Shown: piece by piece, positions 35,490-44,554 of the stretch
Numbering within the stretch: position 1 is the stretch's first letter
How the letters are laid out: each line of letters opens with the position of its first letter
Source: Rhodospirillales bacterium
GTDB lineage: Bacteria > Pseudomonadota > Alphaproteobacteria > Micavibrionales > Micavibrionaceae
Reading direction: 5' to 3'
NCBI GenBank assembly: GCA_020638395.1
Contig: JACKIP010000006.1
Span: 34,442 to 98,441, forward strand
DNA length: 64,000 nt
Made by a program: the position numbers and the translations under genes
The notes under the pieces: model-generated
Seen by the model: the letters and a program-made list of their open reading frames with translations, nothing else
What the model was told of the DNA's origin: nothing
Databases searched by the model: none

Positions 35490-36059
35490 CTATTGTATAA
35501 ACTGAAGCTGGCCCTTTTCGCCCGTGCATGAGGTCACTGCGCGACCCTGTACAAAATCATAACGTGTTTTGCCGCGTCTGTCTTTGGATGAGTAGGTTGT
35601 GGAAAATGTGATGCCATCAATCGCCGTCCCTTTGCCGCTGGAAGATTGGAACTCGACCTGCATGTTTTTGCGGTAAGACGGATCAGAAATGAAAAGAGCA
35701 TATTTTCCATCTGTATTCGTCAGATCAGCATTAAAAGCGTCGCTAACTCCGGCTTCCGGAACAGATGCTTGCAGCCGTTCATTTTCATTTGCATGCATGG
35801 AAAGTACATGTTCATCGTTCAGCATAACTAGACGTTTTCCGTTCTCTGGTTGCAAATTAACGACCAAAGATTGTCCGGCAAAAACACCATTTGCGATATT
35901 GATGGATAAGACGTTTCTTTCGATATGACAGGTTGTCGTTTCCGGGGCGTCGTTATGATCTTCCAGAATGACTTCGTCGTTGCCGGAGGCCATGGCCATG
36001 CCGGGAAGGGCGACCATTGCGACAGCGGTTAAAGCTTTTTTTGCAGAAAGTGGATTCAT
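35490..36059 (-). CDS. Predicted exported protein of unknown function
   Basis: 189 residues. The signal peptide (MNPLSAKKALTAVAMVALPG to AMA) predicts a periplasmic mature protein of ~165 residues, rich in beta-prone stretches. Two cysteines (TTCHIE and TSCTGEK) lie near either end and could form a disulfide. No domain recognised. It is divergent from the NDUFA9-like gene with 74 bases between starts, and has a clear gap from cysQ. Function unknown. Confidence 0.65.
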   Translation of the reverse strand: MNPLSAKKALTAVAMVALPGMAMASGNDEVILEDHNDAPETTTCHIERNVLSINIANGVFAGQSLVVNLQPENGKRLVMLNDEHVLSMHANENERLQASVPEAGVSDAFNADLTNTDGKYALFISDPSYRKNMQVEFQSSSGKGTAIDGITFSTTYSSKDRRGKTRYDFVQGRAVTSCTGEKGQLQFIQ

Positions 36060-36133
36060 TTTTTATCCCTCTTTTTTATATGTAAAAATAATATTTCTTG
36101 AACGTTAGCACGCTTCCACCTAGTTTTTCAAGT

Positions 36134-37084
36134 ATGATCAGATATGCAAAAACAGCCGTCGTTTTTGGCGGTACGGGGTTTATCGGACGGCAGATCGTGC
36201 GCGAACTTGCCAGACGCGGCGTTTTAATCAAGGTTGCTACGCGAATTCCTGAATCTGCTTACTTTTTGCGCCCGGATGGTACTGTGGGACAGATTGTCCC
36301 GGTGGCCTGCGACTATACATCCGATAGCATTCACTCTCTGGTCAAGGGGTGCGATTACGTTGTGAACTGCATCGGGATTCTGTACGAAAAAGGGCACTCG
36401 AAATTCCAGCGGGCGCATGTTGAAATTCCCCAGCGCATTGCAGAGGCCTGTGCTGCGGAAAATGTTGCGCATTTTGTGCATATATCGGCGCTGGCTTGCG
36501 AGCGCAGCACGTCCAGATACGCCAAAAGCAAACGAGCCGGAGAAGAGGCTGTGATGCAGGCCTTTCCGCAGGCGACTATTTTGCGCCCGTCTGTTGTTTT
36601 TGGCGAAGACGACTCATTCTTTAATATGTTTGCAGAAATGGCGCGCTATTTGCCGTGCCTTCCTTTGATCGGCGGCGGACGGACAAAATTCCAGCCGGTT
36701 TATGTCGGGGATGTCGCTCTGGCGGTCATGCGGGCTTTGGACTCAAAGGATACTTGCGGAAAAATCTTTGAGCTTGGCGGGCCGGAAACCGTGACCTTCA
36801 AAGAGATCTATACGATTCTGGCGCAGGAAACCGGGCGGACGCGCATGCTGGTGCCTGTGCCGATGCCTATTGCTAAAATTCAGGGATTTTTTATGCAGAT
36901 GCTTCCGCACCCTCCGCTCACACCGGATCAGGTGGAAAGCCTGAAAACCGATAATGTCGTGACGGCGGAGGCGTTGACATTCAAAGATCTGGAGATCGCG
37001 CCGACCGCCATGGAAATGGTTTTGCCGAATTATCTGGAATGTTATCGGGTCGGCGGGCGATTTGCATCCCGTAAGGCAGCATGA
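36134..37084 (+). CDS. NDUFA9-like NAD(P)-binding protein (atypical SDR, complex I-associated)
   Basis: 316 residues. The nucleotide-binding loop is VVFGGTGFIGRQIV at the N-terminus. Further features are VVNCIGILYEKG, HFVHISALAC, SRYAKSKRAGEE (the usual YxxxK form is relaxed) and the terminal VLPNYLECYRVG. The family is the bacterial relative of the mitochondrial complex I accessory subunit NDUFA9, common in alphaproteobacteria. Its bacterial role is uncertain. ATG 36134 gives the conserved start; an upstream TTG adds 12 residues. It is followed closely by a SurA-like gene. Confidence 0.8.
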   Translation: MIRYAKTAVVFGGTGFIGRQIVRELARRGVLIKVATRIPESAYFLRPDGTVGQIVPVACDYTSDSIHSLVKGCDYVVNCIGILYEKGHSKFQRAHVEIPQRIAEACAAENVAHFVHISALACERSTSRYAKSKRAGEEAVMQAFPQATILRPSVVFGEDDSFFNMFAEMARYLPCLPLIGGGRTKFQPVYVGDVALAVMRALDSKDTCGKIFELGGPETVTFKEIYTILAQETGRTRMLVPVPMPIAKIQGFFMQMLPHPPLTPDQVESLKTDNVVTAEALTFKDLEIAPTAMEMVLPNYLECYRVGGRFASRKAA

Positions 37085-37097
37085 TATAGAAAGAGCT

Positions 37098-37736
37098 ATG
37101 ATGACACGTATCGTATTATTTCTGGGGATGTTATTACTCTCCTCGGCCTTTTTGACCTCCCCGGCAAAAGCCATGGAGCTGGGTATTGTGGCGGTTGTCA
37201 ATGATACCATGATCTCTGATTTGCAGGTGCGCGACCGGATGAAGCTGATTATGGCCTCCTCCGGCATGCCGGATACCCCCGAAAATCGCAGCCGGTTATT
37301 GCCGCAGGTGATTGATATGCTGGTTTATGAAGCGTTGAAAATGGAGGCCGCGCATAAGGTCAAGGTCGAGGTTTCCGATGCTGAAATTGAGCAGGGTGTA
37401 GCCCAGATCGCGGCGCAAAATAAATTTACGGAAGATCAGTTTATGCAGATTTTGCAGGCGCAGGGAATTGCAAAAAGAACGCTGGAAGATCAGATCCGCT
37501 CTGAAATTGCATGGGGCAAGTACGTGCAGCAGGTTTTGCGGCCGGATGTGCAGATTTCAGAAGAAGACATTGATGCGGAACTTGACCGGCTCAAAGCTGA
37601 GAATCCGGAACTCGCAGAACATCCTCCCACACGCGATCAGGTATTGAACAAGCTGGGGAATGAGCGTTTGGGACGGTTGCAGGCGCGTGCCATTATGGAT
37701 CTGAAAGCCGGAGCCTTCATTGAAAGCCGGGGATAA
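37098..37736 (+). CDS. SurA-like periplasmic chaperone lacking the parvulin domain
   Basis: 212 residues. A signal peptide (MMTRIVLFLGMLLLSSAFLT to AKA) precedes a SurA N-terminal domain: GIVAVVNDTMISDLQVRDRM, LLPQVIDMLVYEALKMEAA, ISEEDIDAELDRL. The protein then ends; the peptidyl-prolyl isomerase repeats of full SurA (~430 residues) are absent. SurA escorts outer-membrane proteins, and its N-terminal part alone can have chaperone activity. In many alphaproteobacteria surA lies between lptD and pdxA-rsmA; here it is directly before rsmA, overlapping by 17 bases. A reduced SurA is the best reading; no frameshift was seen. Confidence 0.75.
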   Translation: MMTRIVLFLGMLLLSSAFLTSPAKAMELGIVAVVNDTMISDLQVRDRMKLIMASSGMPDTPENRSRLLPQVIDMLVYEALKMEAAHKVKVEVSDAEIEQGVAQIAAQNKFTEDQFMQILQAQGIAKRTLEDQIRSEIAWGKYVQQVLRPDVQISEEDIDAELDRLKAENPELAEHPPTRDQVLNKLGNERLGRLQARAIMDLKAGAFIESRG

Positions 37737-38580
37737 TTCCGCCAGCGCGCTTCCTCCCCTGCGCGATATCATTCGTGACTTTGGGTTGCGGGCGGAAAAA
37801 TCTCTGGGGCAGAACTTTATTCTGGACCAAAATCTGACGGATAAAATTGTCCGGGCGGCGGGAGATTTATCCGGACTTCATGTGTTTGAAATCGGTCCTG
37901 GCCCCGGAGGATTAACCCGCAGCATTCTGAATGCTGCACCCCGCCATCTGAGCGCGATTGAATATGACCCCCGCGCAATTGCCGCGCTGGAGTCGTTGAG
38001 AGCGGCAAATGCCGGGGCGCTGACCTTGATTCAGGGAGATGCGTTAACCGCAGATCTGCTCCAGCTAAGTCCGCATGACTCACGGGCCATTATTGCCAAT
38101 CTCCCCTATAATATTGCAACGCCTCTTTTGATCGGATGGTTGAAGCAGATCCGGCAATCGGCGGAATCTTACCAGCATATGACGTTAATGTTCCAGCGGG
38201 AAGTTGCCGAGCGGATTGTTGCACCTCCCAAAACCAAAGCCTATGGGCGGCTTTCCGTTATGGCGCAGTGGTTGTGTCAGGCACATATCGTTTTTGATCT
38301 GCCTCCCACCGCTTTTGTGCCGCCGCCAAAGGTAACGTCTTCGGTTGTTCACTTCCGTCCCCGTCTTCTTTCCGCAGAGGCACCGTCTTTTGCGGTGATG
38401 GAGCAAATCACGGCCGCAGCATTTAACCAGCGCCGCAAAATGATCCGCTCCTCTTTGAAAGCCTATTTACCGGCGGTTCAGGCGGCAGGAATTGACGAAA
38501 CAAAACGTGCGGAAGATCTGGTCGTGGCGGAGTATGTAACGCTTGCCGGAATCGTGCAAAATACATTGAACAAGGATTAA
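37720..38580 (+). CDS. rsmA: 16S rRNA (adenine1518/1519-N6) dimethyltransferase
   Basis: 286 residues. SAM motif I is FEIGPGPGGLTRSIL (near residue 67), preceded by KSLGQNFILD. The catalytic motif IV is IIANLPYNIATP. The C-terminal helix domain has FNQRRKMIRSSLKAYLP. RsmA (KsgA) dimethylates two adenines in helix 45 of 16S rRNA late in 30S assembly. The start is TTG at 37720, overlapping the SurA-like gene by 17 bases. The methyltransferase N-terminus begins soon after, so this start is plausible but a later one is possible. An epimerase gene follows eight bases after the stop. Confidence 0.92.
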   Translation: MKAGDNSASALPPLRDIIRDFGLRAEKSLGQNFILDQNLTDKIVRAAGDLSGLHVFEIGPGPGGLTRSILNAAPRHLSAIEYDPRAIAALESLRAANAGALTLIQGDALTADLLQLSPHDSRAIIANLPYNIATPLLIGWLKQIRQSAESYQHMTLMFQREVAERIVAPPKTKAYGRLSVMAQWLCQAHIVFDLPPTAFVPPPKVTSSVVHFRPRLLSAEAPSFAVMEQITAAAFNQRRKMIRSSLKAYLPAVQAAGIDETKRAEDLVVAEYVTLAGIVQNTLNKD

Positions 38581-38588
38581 CACAAACC

Positions 38589-39581
38589 ATGATTTTATTA
38601 ACAGGCGCCGCCGGATTTATTGGATTTCACACGATACAGGCTTTATTGGCACAGGGGGAGGCCGTGATCGGGGTCGATTGCCTGAATACCTATTATGACC
38701 CGGCTTTAAAGCAGGCGCGGCTGGCGCAATTGCAGGGGCGAAACGGATTTACATTTTATCAGATAGACATTTCCGACGAAGCTTCCATGAGAGAGCTTCT
38801 GATACGCCATCCGGAAATTGACCGGATTATCCATCTGGCGGCACAGGCCGGAGTCCGCTATTCGATTGAAAATCCAATGGCCTATACCGTCTCTAATCTG
38901 GACGGGCAGATGGTCATGCTGGAGCTGGCGCGGTCCCTGCAGGAAGCCGGGAAGTTAAAGCATTTTGTGTATGCGTCCAGTTCCTCTGTCTACGGAGGCA
39001 ATACCAAAATGCCGTTTTCCGTGACGGACCCGGTGGAACAGCCCGTATCTCTGTATGCGGCGACCAAGCGCTCCGGGGAGCTGTTAACTCAGAGCTACGC
39101 CCATCTTTACCGCATTCCGGCGACCGGCCTGCGGTTTTTTACGGTTTATGGCCCGTGGGGGCGGCCGGATATGGCCTATTATTCTTTCACCAAAGCCGTT
39201 TTTGAAGGCCAGCCGATCAAGGTTTTTAACCACGGCGATATGCGCCGTGATTTTACCTGGATTGACGATATTGTGGACGGTATTCTGGGCGCTCTGAAGG
39301 ATATCCCGACAGAGAATGCGCCATACGTGATTGGGCGTGCGCCCCATCGTTTGTTTAATCTGGGAAATAATCGTTCGGAAAACCTTCTGGATTTTATCGG
39401 AGAGATTGAAAAATCTACTGGAAAGACGGCTGAAAAGGTGTTTTGTGACATGATGCCGGGCGACGTCAAAGAAACCTATGCAGATATCGACGCTTCGAAA
39501 GAAGTTTTTGGTTACGAGCCAAAAACGCCAATTTCCGAAGGCATCCCCAAATTTGTAAGATGGTACAAAGAGTGGGCGTGA
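38589..39581 (+). CDS. NAD-dependent sugar epimerase (UDP-glucuronate 4-epimerase-like)
   Basis: 330 residues, an extended SDR. The Rossmann loop is LLTGAAGFIGFHTIQALL, and the SYK triad is in YASSSSVYGG and LYAATKRSGE. The substrate segment is RFFTVYGPWGRPDMAYYSF, closely like the GAE/UDP-glucuronate 4-epimerase group rather than GalE. The product would supply galacturonate for surface polysaccharide. It starts eight bases after rsmA. No other polysaccharide genes are adjacent. The intergenic region after it holds two repeat elements. Confidence 0.85.
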   Translation: MILLTGAAGFIGFHTIQALLAQGEAVIGVDCLNTYYDPALKQARLAQLQGRNGFTFYQIDISDEASMRELLIRHPEIDRIIHLAAQAGVRYSIENPMAYTVSNLDGQMVMLELARSLQEAGKLKHFVYASSSSVYGGNTKMPFSVTDPVEQPVSLYAATKRSGELLTQSYAHLYRIPATGLRFFTVYGPWGRPDMAYYSFTKAVFEGQPIKVFNHGDMRRDFTWIDDIVDGILGALKDIPTENAPYVIGRAPHRLFNLGNNRSENLLDFIGEIEKSTGKTAEKVFCDMMPGDVKETYADIDASKEVFGYEPKTPISEGIPKFVRWYKEWA

Positions 39582-39631
39582 TCGCCCTCTCTATAGCATA
39601 TCTCACGTAAAATGATTGAAATTTTTTCCTT

Positions 39632-39724
39632 CCGTCATTACACGTTTTTGTGAAACAAAATACGTGTGATCCATTAAGCCCTGGATTACACGTATTCGTC
39701 TGCCGCCGAAACGTGCAATGACGG
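39632..39724. repeat. 93-bp nested palindrome with CCGTCATT ends
   Basis: The outer arms CCGTCATTACACGTTT and AAACGTGCAATGACGG match at 15 of 16 bases. The inner arms AATACGTGTGATCC and GGATTACACGTATT match at 13 of 14. Both arm pairs carry an ACACGT/ACGTGT core, so the outer and inner arms are themselves related. It would fold into a cruciform or a long RNA hairpin. Confidence 0.75.
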
Positions 39725-39756
39725 CTTGATAATTTGTCTTAAGACTATTTAGAATG

Positions 39757-39812
39757 ACTATACCTACGTGAGGAGCGCAGCACACAACTCAGGGTAAACG
39801 ATCAACGCTCTA
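39757..39812 (-). repeat. Palindromic repeat, half copy C
   Basis: On the minus strand this reads TAGAGCGTTGATCGTTTACC, then CTGAGTTG and TGCTGCGCTCCTCACGTAG. It matches the left half of copy B (46965-47071) closely and copy A (2191-2302) loosely. The first TAG is the stop codon of uvrD. The right half of the element is absent. Confidence 0.75.
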
Positions 39813-42044
39813 TGAAACCTTCTCAACAAACGCGTCCATAATGCGTTTTAACCCGGCTGTGGCAAACTGGATATCCAGCTTGCGCCCGTCGACGTGAACG
39901 ACATTCCCCTCCCCGAAGCTTTCATGAAATACGCGATCTCCGCGGGAAAAAGATGTTTTTGCCGCCTTTTTCTGGGTTGTAAAGCTGTTACCTTGACGCG
40001 GCATGACGCGGAACCGGTCTGCCGGCGGCGCAGAAGGTTTTAAATCAAAGCCGCTGGAATCCCAATGTTTGGAGCGTCCGGGTCCGTACAGGCCGGTTTC
40101 GGTTGTGGTATCAATATGTTCTGGTGGCAATTCATCGACAAAACGGGACGGGATTGCATTGATCCAGTTGCCATACATGCGGCGGCTGCCAGCATAGGAC
40201 ACATAGGCCCGCGCCCGCGCACGGGTCAGACCGACATAGGCTAAGCGCCGCTCTTCCTCCAACCCTTTCAGGCCGGTTTCATCCATTGAGCGCTGAGAGG
40301 GAAACAGTCCTTCCTCCCAGCCCGGCAGGAACACAACCGGAAATTCCAGCCCCTTTGCGCCGTGCAACGTCATCAGCGTGACTTGTTCACTGTTCTGATT
40401 GTCCTGATTTTCCAGCACCAGCGCCACATGCTCCAGAAACGCGCTGAAACTTTCAAATTCCGCCATCGCGGATACAAGCTCTTTCAGGTTTTCAATCCGT
40501 CCGGGCGATTCCGGAGATTTATCTTCCTGCCACATCTGGAGATAACCCGACTCTTCCAGAATTTTCTGCGCCAGCTCCGGGTGCGGAATTTTATCGAGCT
40601 GATCCCGCCAGCGTTCAAAATCATCAATCAACACCATCAGGGTCGATTTGGTTTTGCCCTTCAGAATGTCTGTCTGGGTGATATCGCGAATAGCTTCGTA
40701 CAGGCTAAACTCATATTGTCGTGCGTGCGCATATAATTTCTGCACGGTTCCATCGCCAATGCCGCGTTTGGGCGTATTGATAATGCGCTCCAGTGCCAGA
40801 TCGTCCTGCGGCTGCGCGACCACACGAAAATAAGCCAGCGCATCGCGAATTTCCATCCGCTCGAAAAAGCGTGCCCCGCCGACCACCCGATAGGCGATGC
40901 CGAGCTGGATAAAGCGTTCTTCGAATTCGCGCATCTGAAAGGTTGCCCGCACAAGAACCGCCATATCATTCAGAGAGTGTTTCTTTCGTTGAAGCTGTTC
41001 GACTTCTTCCGCCACCCAGCGCGCTTCGGCTTCCCCGTCCCATAAGCCGCGAACGATAATCTTTTCACCATCGCCAGCCGCAGAAAACAGCTCCTTACCC
41101 AGCCGTTGCTCATTATGCGCAATCACCGCATTCGCCGCCGAGAGGATCGTATTCGTCGAGCGGTAATTTTCTTCCAGACGGATAATTTTTGCGCCGTCAA
41201 AGTCCTTTTCAAAGCGCAGAATATTCCCAACCTCTGCGCCGCGCCATCCATAGATAGACTGGTCATCATCGCCGACACAGCAAATATTTTTCGAGCCCTG
41301 CGCGAGCAGCCGCAACCAGAGATATTGCGCGACGTTTGTATCCTGATATTCATCGACCAGAATATATTTAAAGCGCCGATGAAACTCCTCCAGAATATCG
41401 CGGTTCTGCGGGTCTTTCAGGATTGTCATCATATGCAGCAGCAAATCGCCAAAGTCGCACGCATTGATCGTTTTCAGGCGGGATTGATACAGAGCATAGA
41501 GCGATATAAGAGCGCCCCCGGCAAAATCGCCAGCATTTTCTGCTTTGAGATCTGTTGGCTTCAAGCCTTGGTCTTTAAACCGGTCAATTTTGGAAATCAC
41601 CACCTTGGGCGGCCATTTTTTGGTATCCAGATTTTGCGACTCCATTAACTGCTTCATCAGACGCACCTGATCGTCTGGATCAATAATCGTAAAATTGCTC
41701 GACAGGCCGATCCGATCGGCATAGCGCCGCAACATCCGCGCCGCCAGCGCGTGGAAAGTGCCAAGCCACATGCCGCTGATATCCTGCCCCAGCAAATCCC
41801 CGACCCGGTGCCGCATTTCCTGTGCGGCTTTATTGGTAAAGGTCACCGCCAGAATTTGCCCCGGCCAGGCACGCCCACTCTGGATGATATGCGCCAAACG
41901 CGTGGTCAGCACACGGGTTTTCCCCGTCCCCGCGCCTGCCAGAACCAGCAACGGCCCTTCGGTCGTCAGGACAGCTTCGCGTTGTTTTTCGTTCAGGCCG
42001 GATAGGTAGGGCGGCTCAGGCATATGATTCGGTTGGGACTGCAT
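39810..42044 (-). CDS. uvrD: ATP-dependent DNA helicase UvrD/PcrA
   Basis: 744 residues of superfamily 1A. Motif Q/I is LNEKQREAVL and VLAGAGTGKTRVL. Motif II is LVDEYQDTN, motif III is DDQSIYGWRGAEVG, motif IV is LEENYRST, motif V is VTLMTLHGAKGLEF and motif VI is YVGLTRA. The C-terminal tail (FSRGDRVFHESFGEGNVVHV) is the RNA-polymerase-interacting Tudor-like fold of UvrD/PcrA. It acts in nucleotide excision and mismatch repair. The stop codon TAG is the first triplet of a dispersed palindromic repeat. Start 42044 could instead be an ATG seven codons downstream. Confidence 0.94.
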   Translation of the reverse strand: MQSQPNHMPEPPYLSGLNEKQREAVLTTEGPLLVLAGAGTGKTRVLTTRLAHIIQSGRAWPGQILAVTFTNKAAQEMRHRVGDLLGQDISGMWLGTFHALAARMLRRYADRIGLSSNFTIIDPDDQVRLMKQLMESQNLDTKKWPPKVVISKIDRFKDQGLKPTDLKAENAGDFAGGALISLYALYQSRLKTINACDFGDLLLHMMTILKDPQNRDILEEFHRRFKYILVDEYQDTNVAQYLWLRLLAQGSKNICCVGDDDQSIYGWRGAEVGNILRFEKDFDGAKIIRLEENYRSTNTILSAANAVIAHNEQRLGKELFSAAGDGEKIIVRGLWDGEAEARWVAEEVEQLQRKKHSLNDMAVLVRATFQMREFEERFIQLGIAYRVVGGARFFERMEIRDALAYFRVVAQPQDDLALERIINTPKRGIGDGTVQKLYAHARQYEFSLYEAIRDITQTDILKGKTKSTLMVLIDDFERWRDQLDKIPHPELAQKILEESGYLQMWQEDKSPESPGRIENLKELVSAMAEFESFSAFLEHVALVLENQDNQNSEQVTLMTLHGAKGLEFPVVFLPGWEEGLFPSQRSMDETGLKGLEEERRLAYVGLTRARARAYVSYAGSRRMYGNWINAIPSRFVDELPPEHIDTTTETGLYGPGRSKHWDSSGFDLKPSAPPADRFRVMPRQGNSFTTQKKAAKTSFSRGDRVFHESFGEGNVVHVDGRKLDIQFATAGLKRIMDAFVEKVS

Positions 42045-42076
42045 CTTTTCTATTTAACATGAATAGCGGAAAAGAA

Positions 42077-44302
42077 CTAAAACTTGTTATTGCGCGGGAA
42101 GCCATTCGGCGGCAGACGCCCGGCGGTAGCGCGTTTCCCCAACCATGGGCGAATATCATCGACCTTGTGTACACCATTGCCTTTCACATAGGTAAAGCCA
42201 GCTTGCATGTTAAAGGTTTTGGCATCCGATAACCCGCCATCTTTATATTTTTGCAGGATCACGCCTTTACCTTTGCCCATTTCCGGCAATTCTGCCAGCT
42301 CGAATACCAGCATTTTGCGGTTGTCCCCGATCACAGCTACGGTATCGTCGCTGTCCTGCACAGGCACACACAGCTTAGCTTCGACCTTACCGGAGACTGA
42401 CAAAATCTGTACCCCGGCGCGGCGGTTGGTTACCAGATCTTTGGCGGGCAGGATATAGCCATGCCCACTGGTCGCGGCGATCAGAAATTTTTGTTCTGGT
42501 TTATGTGGCAGCAAGATCACAATGTCGGCATCATTGGGCAGATCAACCATCAGGCGCACCGGTTCCCCAAAGCCACGCCCCGGCGGTAGTTTCGAGCCGT
42601 CCAGCGTATAGAACCGCCCATTGGTGGCGAGTAACAGAACTTTATCCGTTGTCTGCGCCTCCAGCACAAAGCCTTCCCGGTCGCCCTCCTTATATTTGAT
42701 ATCCTGCGGGTTCAGGCCGTGGCCTTTCATGGCGCGGACCCAGCCCATTTTCGAACAAATAACCGTAATCGGCTCTTTTTCGACCATGGCCTGTTCCAGA
42801 TCTGCCAGATCCGTATCCTGCGGCACGTCGCCAATATCAGTGCGGCGTTTTCCGAGTGGGGTCTCTTCGGAAAAATCTTTGGCTATTTCCTGAATTTGCT
42901 TTTTAATCGCCGTCCACTGGCGCGCTTCGGAGGCGAGAAGTTTCTCCAGATCATCCCGCTCTTTTTCCAGCGCATCATGTTCCTTGCGCAGTTCCATTTC
43001 TTCCAGCTTGCGCAAGTTTCGCAGGCGCATATTCAGGATCGCTTCGGCCTGTACTTCGCTCAGGCTGAATGTTTGCATGAGAGATTCTTTCGGCGAATCT
43101 TCTTCACGAATGATGCGGATGACCTCATCAATATTCAGATAAACAATCAGGTAACCTTGCAGGATTTCCAGACGGTGCAGAACTTTATCCAGACGGAACG
43201 CGCTGCGGCGCACCAGCACGACCTGCCGGTGATCGAGCCAGGAACGCAGAACTTCCTTCAGGCTCATCACCTTGGGCACTTTTCCGCCGTCAAGGACGTT
43301 CATATTCAGGGAGAAGCGCACCTCCAGATCGGAATTTTTGAACAGCGCTTCCATCAACAGGTTGGCATCAACATTCCGGTTTTTCGGCGTAATCACGATG
43401 CGAATATCTTCGGCGCTTTCGTCAATCGCATCTTCAAGAATCGCGATTTTACGCTCCACTACCAGAGAATCCAGTTTTTCCATCAGGCGGGATTTTTGAA
43501 TCCCGTACGGAATCTCGGTAACGATAATCCGGTACAGCCCCTGTTTCAGCTCTTCGGTGTGCCAGCGGGCGCGCAGGCGGAAGGAGCCTTTACCTGTTTT
43601 ATAGGCATTCACGATGTTTTCATGCGGCTCCACCAGAACGCCGCCCGTCGGAAAATCCGGCCCTTTAATCAGGGTGCAGAGTTTGTCTTCATCGACATCT
43701 TCTTCCAGCATCAGCAACATACCGGCGCAGAGTTCCGCCACATTATGCGGCGGGATGTTTGTCGCCATCCCCACGGCAATACCGCTGGCTCCGTTCGCCA
43801 GCAGGTTCGGGAAATTGGCAGGCAGGACGACGGGCTCTTCTTCCGAGCCATCATAAGTTTCGCGGAAATCAACGGCGTCTTCGTTAATACCTTCCAGCAG
43901 ACGCAGAGCGACCGCCGTCAGACGCGCTTCGGTATAACGCATTGCCGCCGGATTATCGCCGTCGATATTGCCGAAGTTCCCCTGTCCATCCACCAGCGGA
44001 TAGCGTACCGAGAAATCCTGCGCCAGACGCACCATCGCGTCATAGACTGCTGTGTCGCCGTGCGGGTGATATTTACCGATCACATCCCCGACGACGCGGG
44101 CTGATTTTTTAGGGGAATTTTCCGGGGACAAGCGCAACTCATGCATGGCGTACAGCAACCGGCGGTGCACAGGCTTTAACCCATCCCGCACATCAGGCAA
44201 AGCACGCCCTGTAATCGTGGACAGCGCGTAGGACAAATAGCGCCCCGAAATAATTTCGGAAAGAGGTTGTTCAATAACACTATGTACGGATGCATCACTC
44301 AT
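42077..44302 (-). CDS. parC: DNA topoisomerase IV subunit A
   Basis: 741 residues. The winged-helix breakage domain has [41 protein letters not shown] and the catalytic tyrosine in [10 protein letters not shown]. The C-terminal beta-pinwheel is present ([15 protein letters not shown]). A GyrA-box (QRRGGKG) is missing, which separates ParC from GyrA. It decatenates daughter chromosomes with ParE. ATG 44302 is chosen as family start; an upstream ATG five codons earlier is possible. parE is not in the window. Confidence 0.92.
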   Translation of the reverse strand: MSDASVHSVIEQPLSEIISGRYLSYALSTITGRALPDVRDGLKPVHRRLLYAMHELRLSPENSPKKSARVVGDVIGKYHPHGDTAVYDAMVRLAQDFSVRYPLVDGQGNFGNIDGDNPAAMRYTEARLTAVALRLLEGINEDAVDFRETYDGSEEEPVVLPANFPNLLANGASGIAVGMATNIPPHNVAELCAGMLLMLEEDVDEDKLCTLIKGPDFPTGGVLVEPHENIVNAYKTGKGSFRLRARWHTEELKQGLYRIIVTEIPYGIQKSRLMEKLDSLVVERKIAILEDAIDESAEDIRIVITPKNRNVDANLLMEALFKNSDLEVRFSLNMNVLDGGKVPKVMSLKEVLRSWLDHRQVVLVRRSAFRLDKVLHRLEILQGYLIVYLNIDEVIRIIREEDSPKESLMQTFSLSEVQAEAILNMRLRNLRKLEEMELRKEHDALEKERDDLEKLLASEARQWTAIKKQIQEIAKDFSEETPLGKRRTDIGDVPQDTDLADLEQAMVEKEPITVICSKMGWVRAMKGHGLNPQDIKYKEGDREGFVLEAQTTDKVLLLATNGRFYTLDGSKLPPGRGFGEPVRLMVDLPNDADIVILLPHKPEQKFLIAATSGHGYILPAKDLVTNRRAGVQILSVSGKVEAKLCVPVQDSDDTVAVIGDNRKMLVFELAELPEMGKGKGVILQKYKDGGLSDAKTFNMQAGFTYVKGNGVHKVDDIRPWLGKRATAGRLPPNGFPRNNKF

Positions 44303-44554
44303 ATCTCTGCTTAACATAGAAAAAAGCAGAGTTCTAGCTGTAACCTCTCACCAGGTTGTTTACAGCAATTTTGATCTTTAAGGTGTTTTGTTGGAAAAAG
44401 TGCCACCTTTTAAAGAAAGGAAAAACTCCCATGCAGGCGCTTTCACAGCTCTCGGGTCAACCCAATCTGACGGGGCCAGACATCTAAATAAATAACCACC
44501 ACCCCAAACCACAGAGAGATATTTTTATTTTTAGAGATCTGGGCAGTCTTTCCA

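Noticed and set aside
42719..44104. 461-residue ORF on the plus strand
   Set aside because: Runs wholly antisense to parC, whose motifs are complete; composition is that of a complementary shadow frame.
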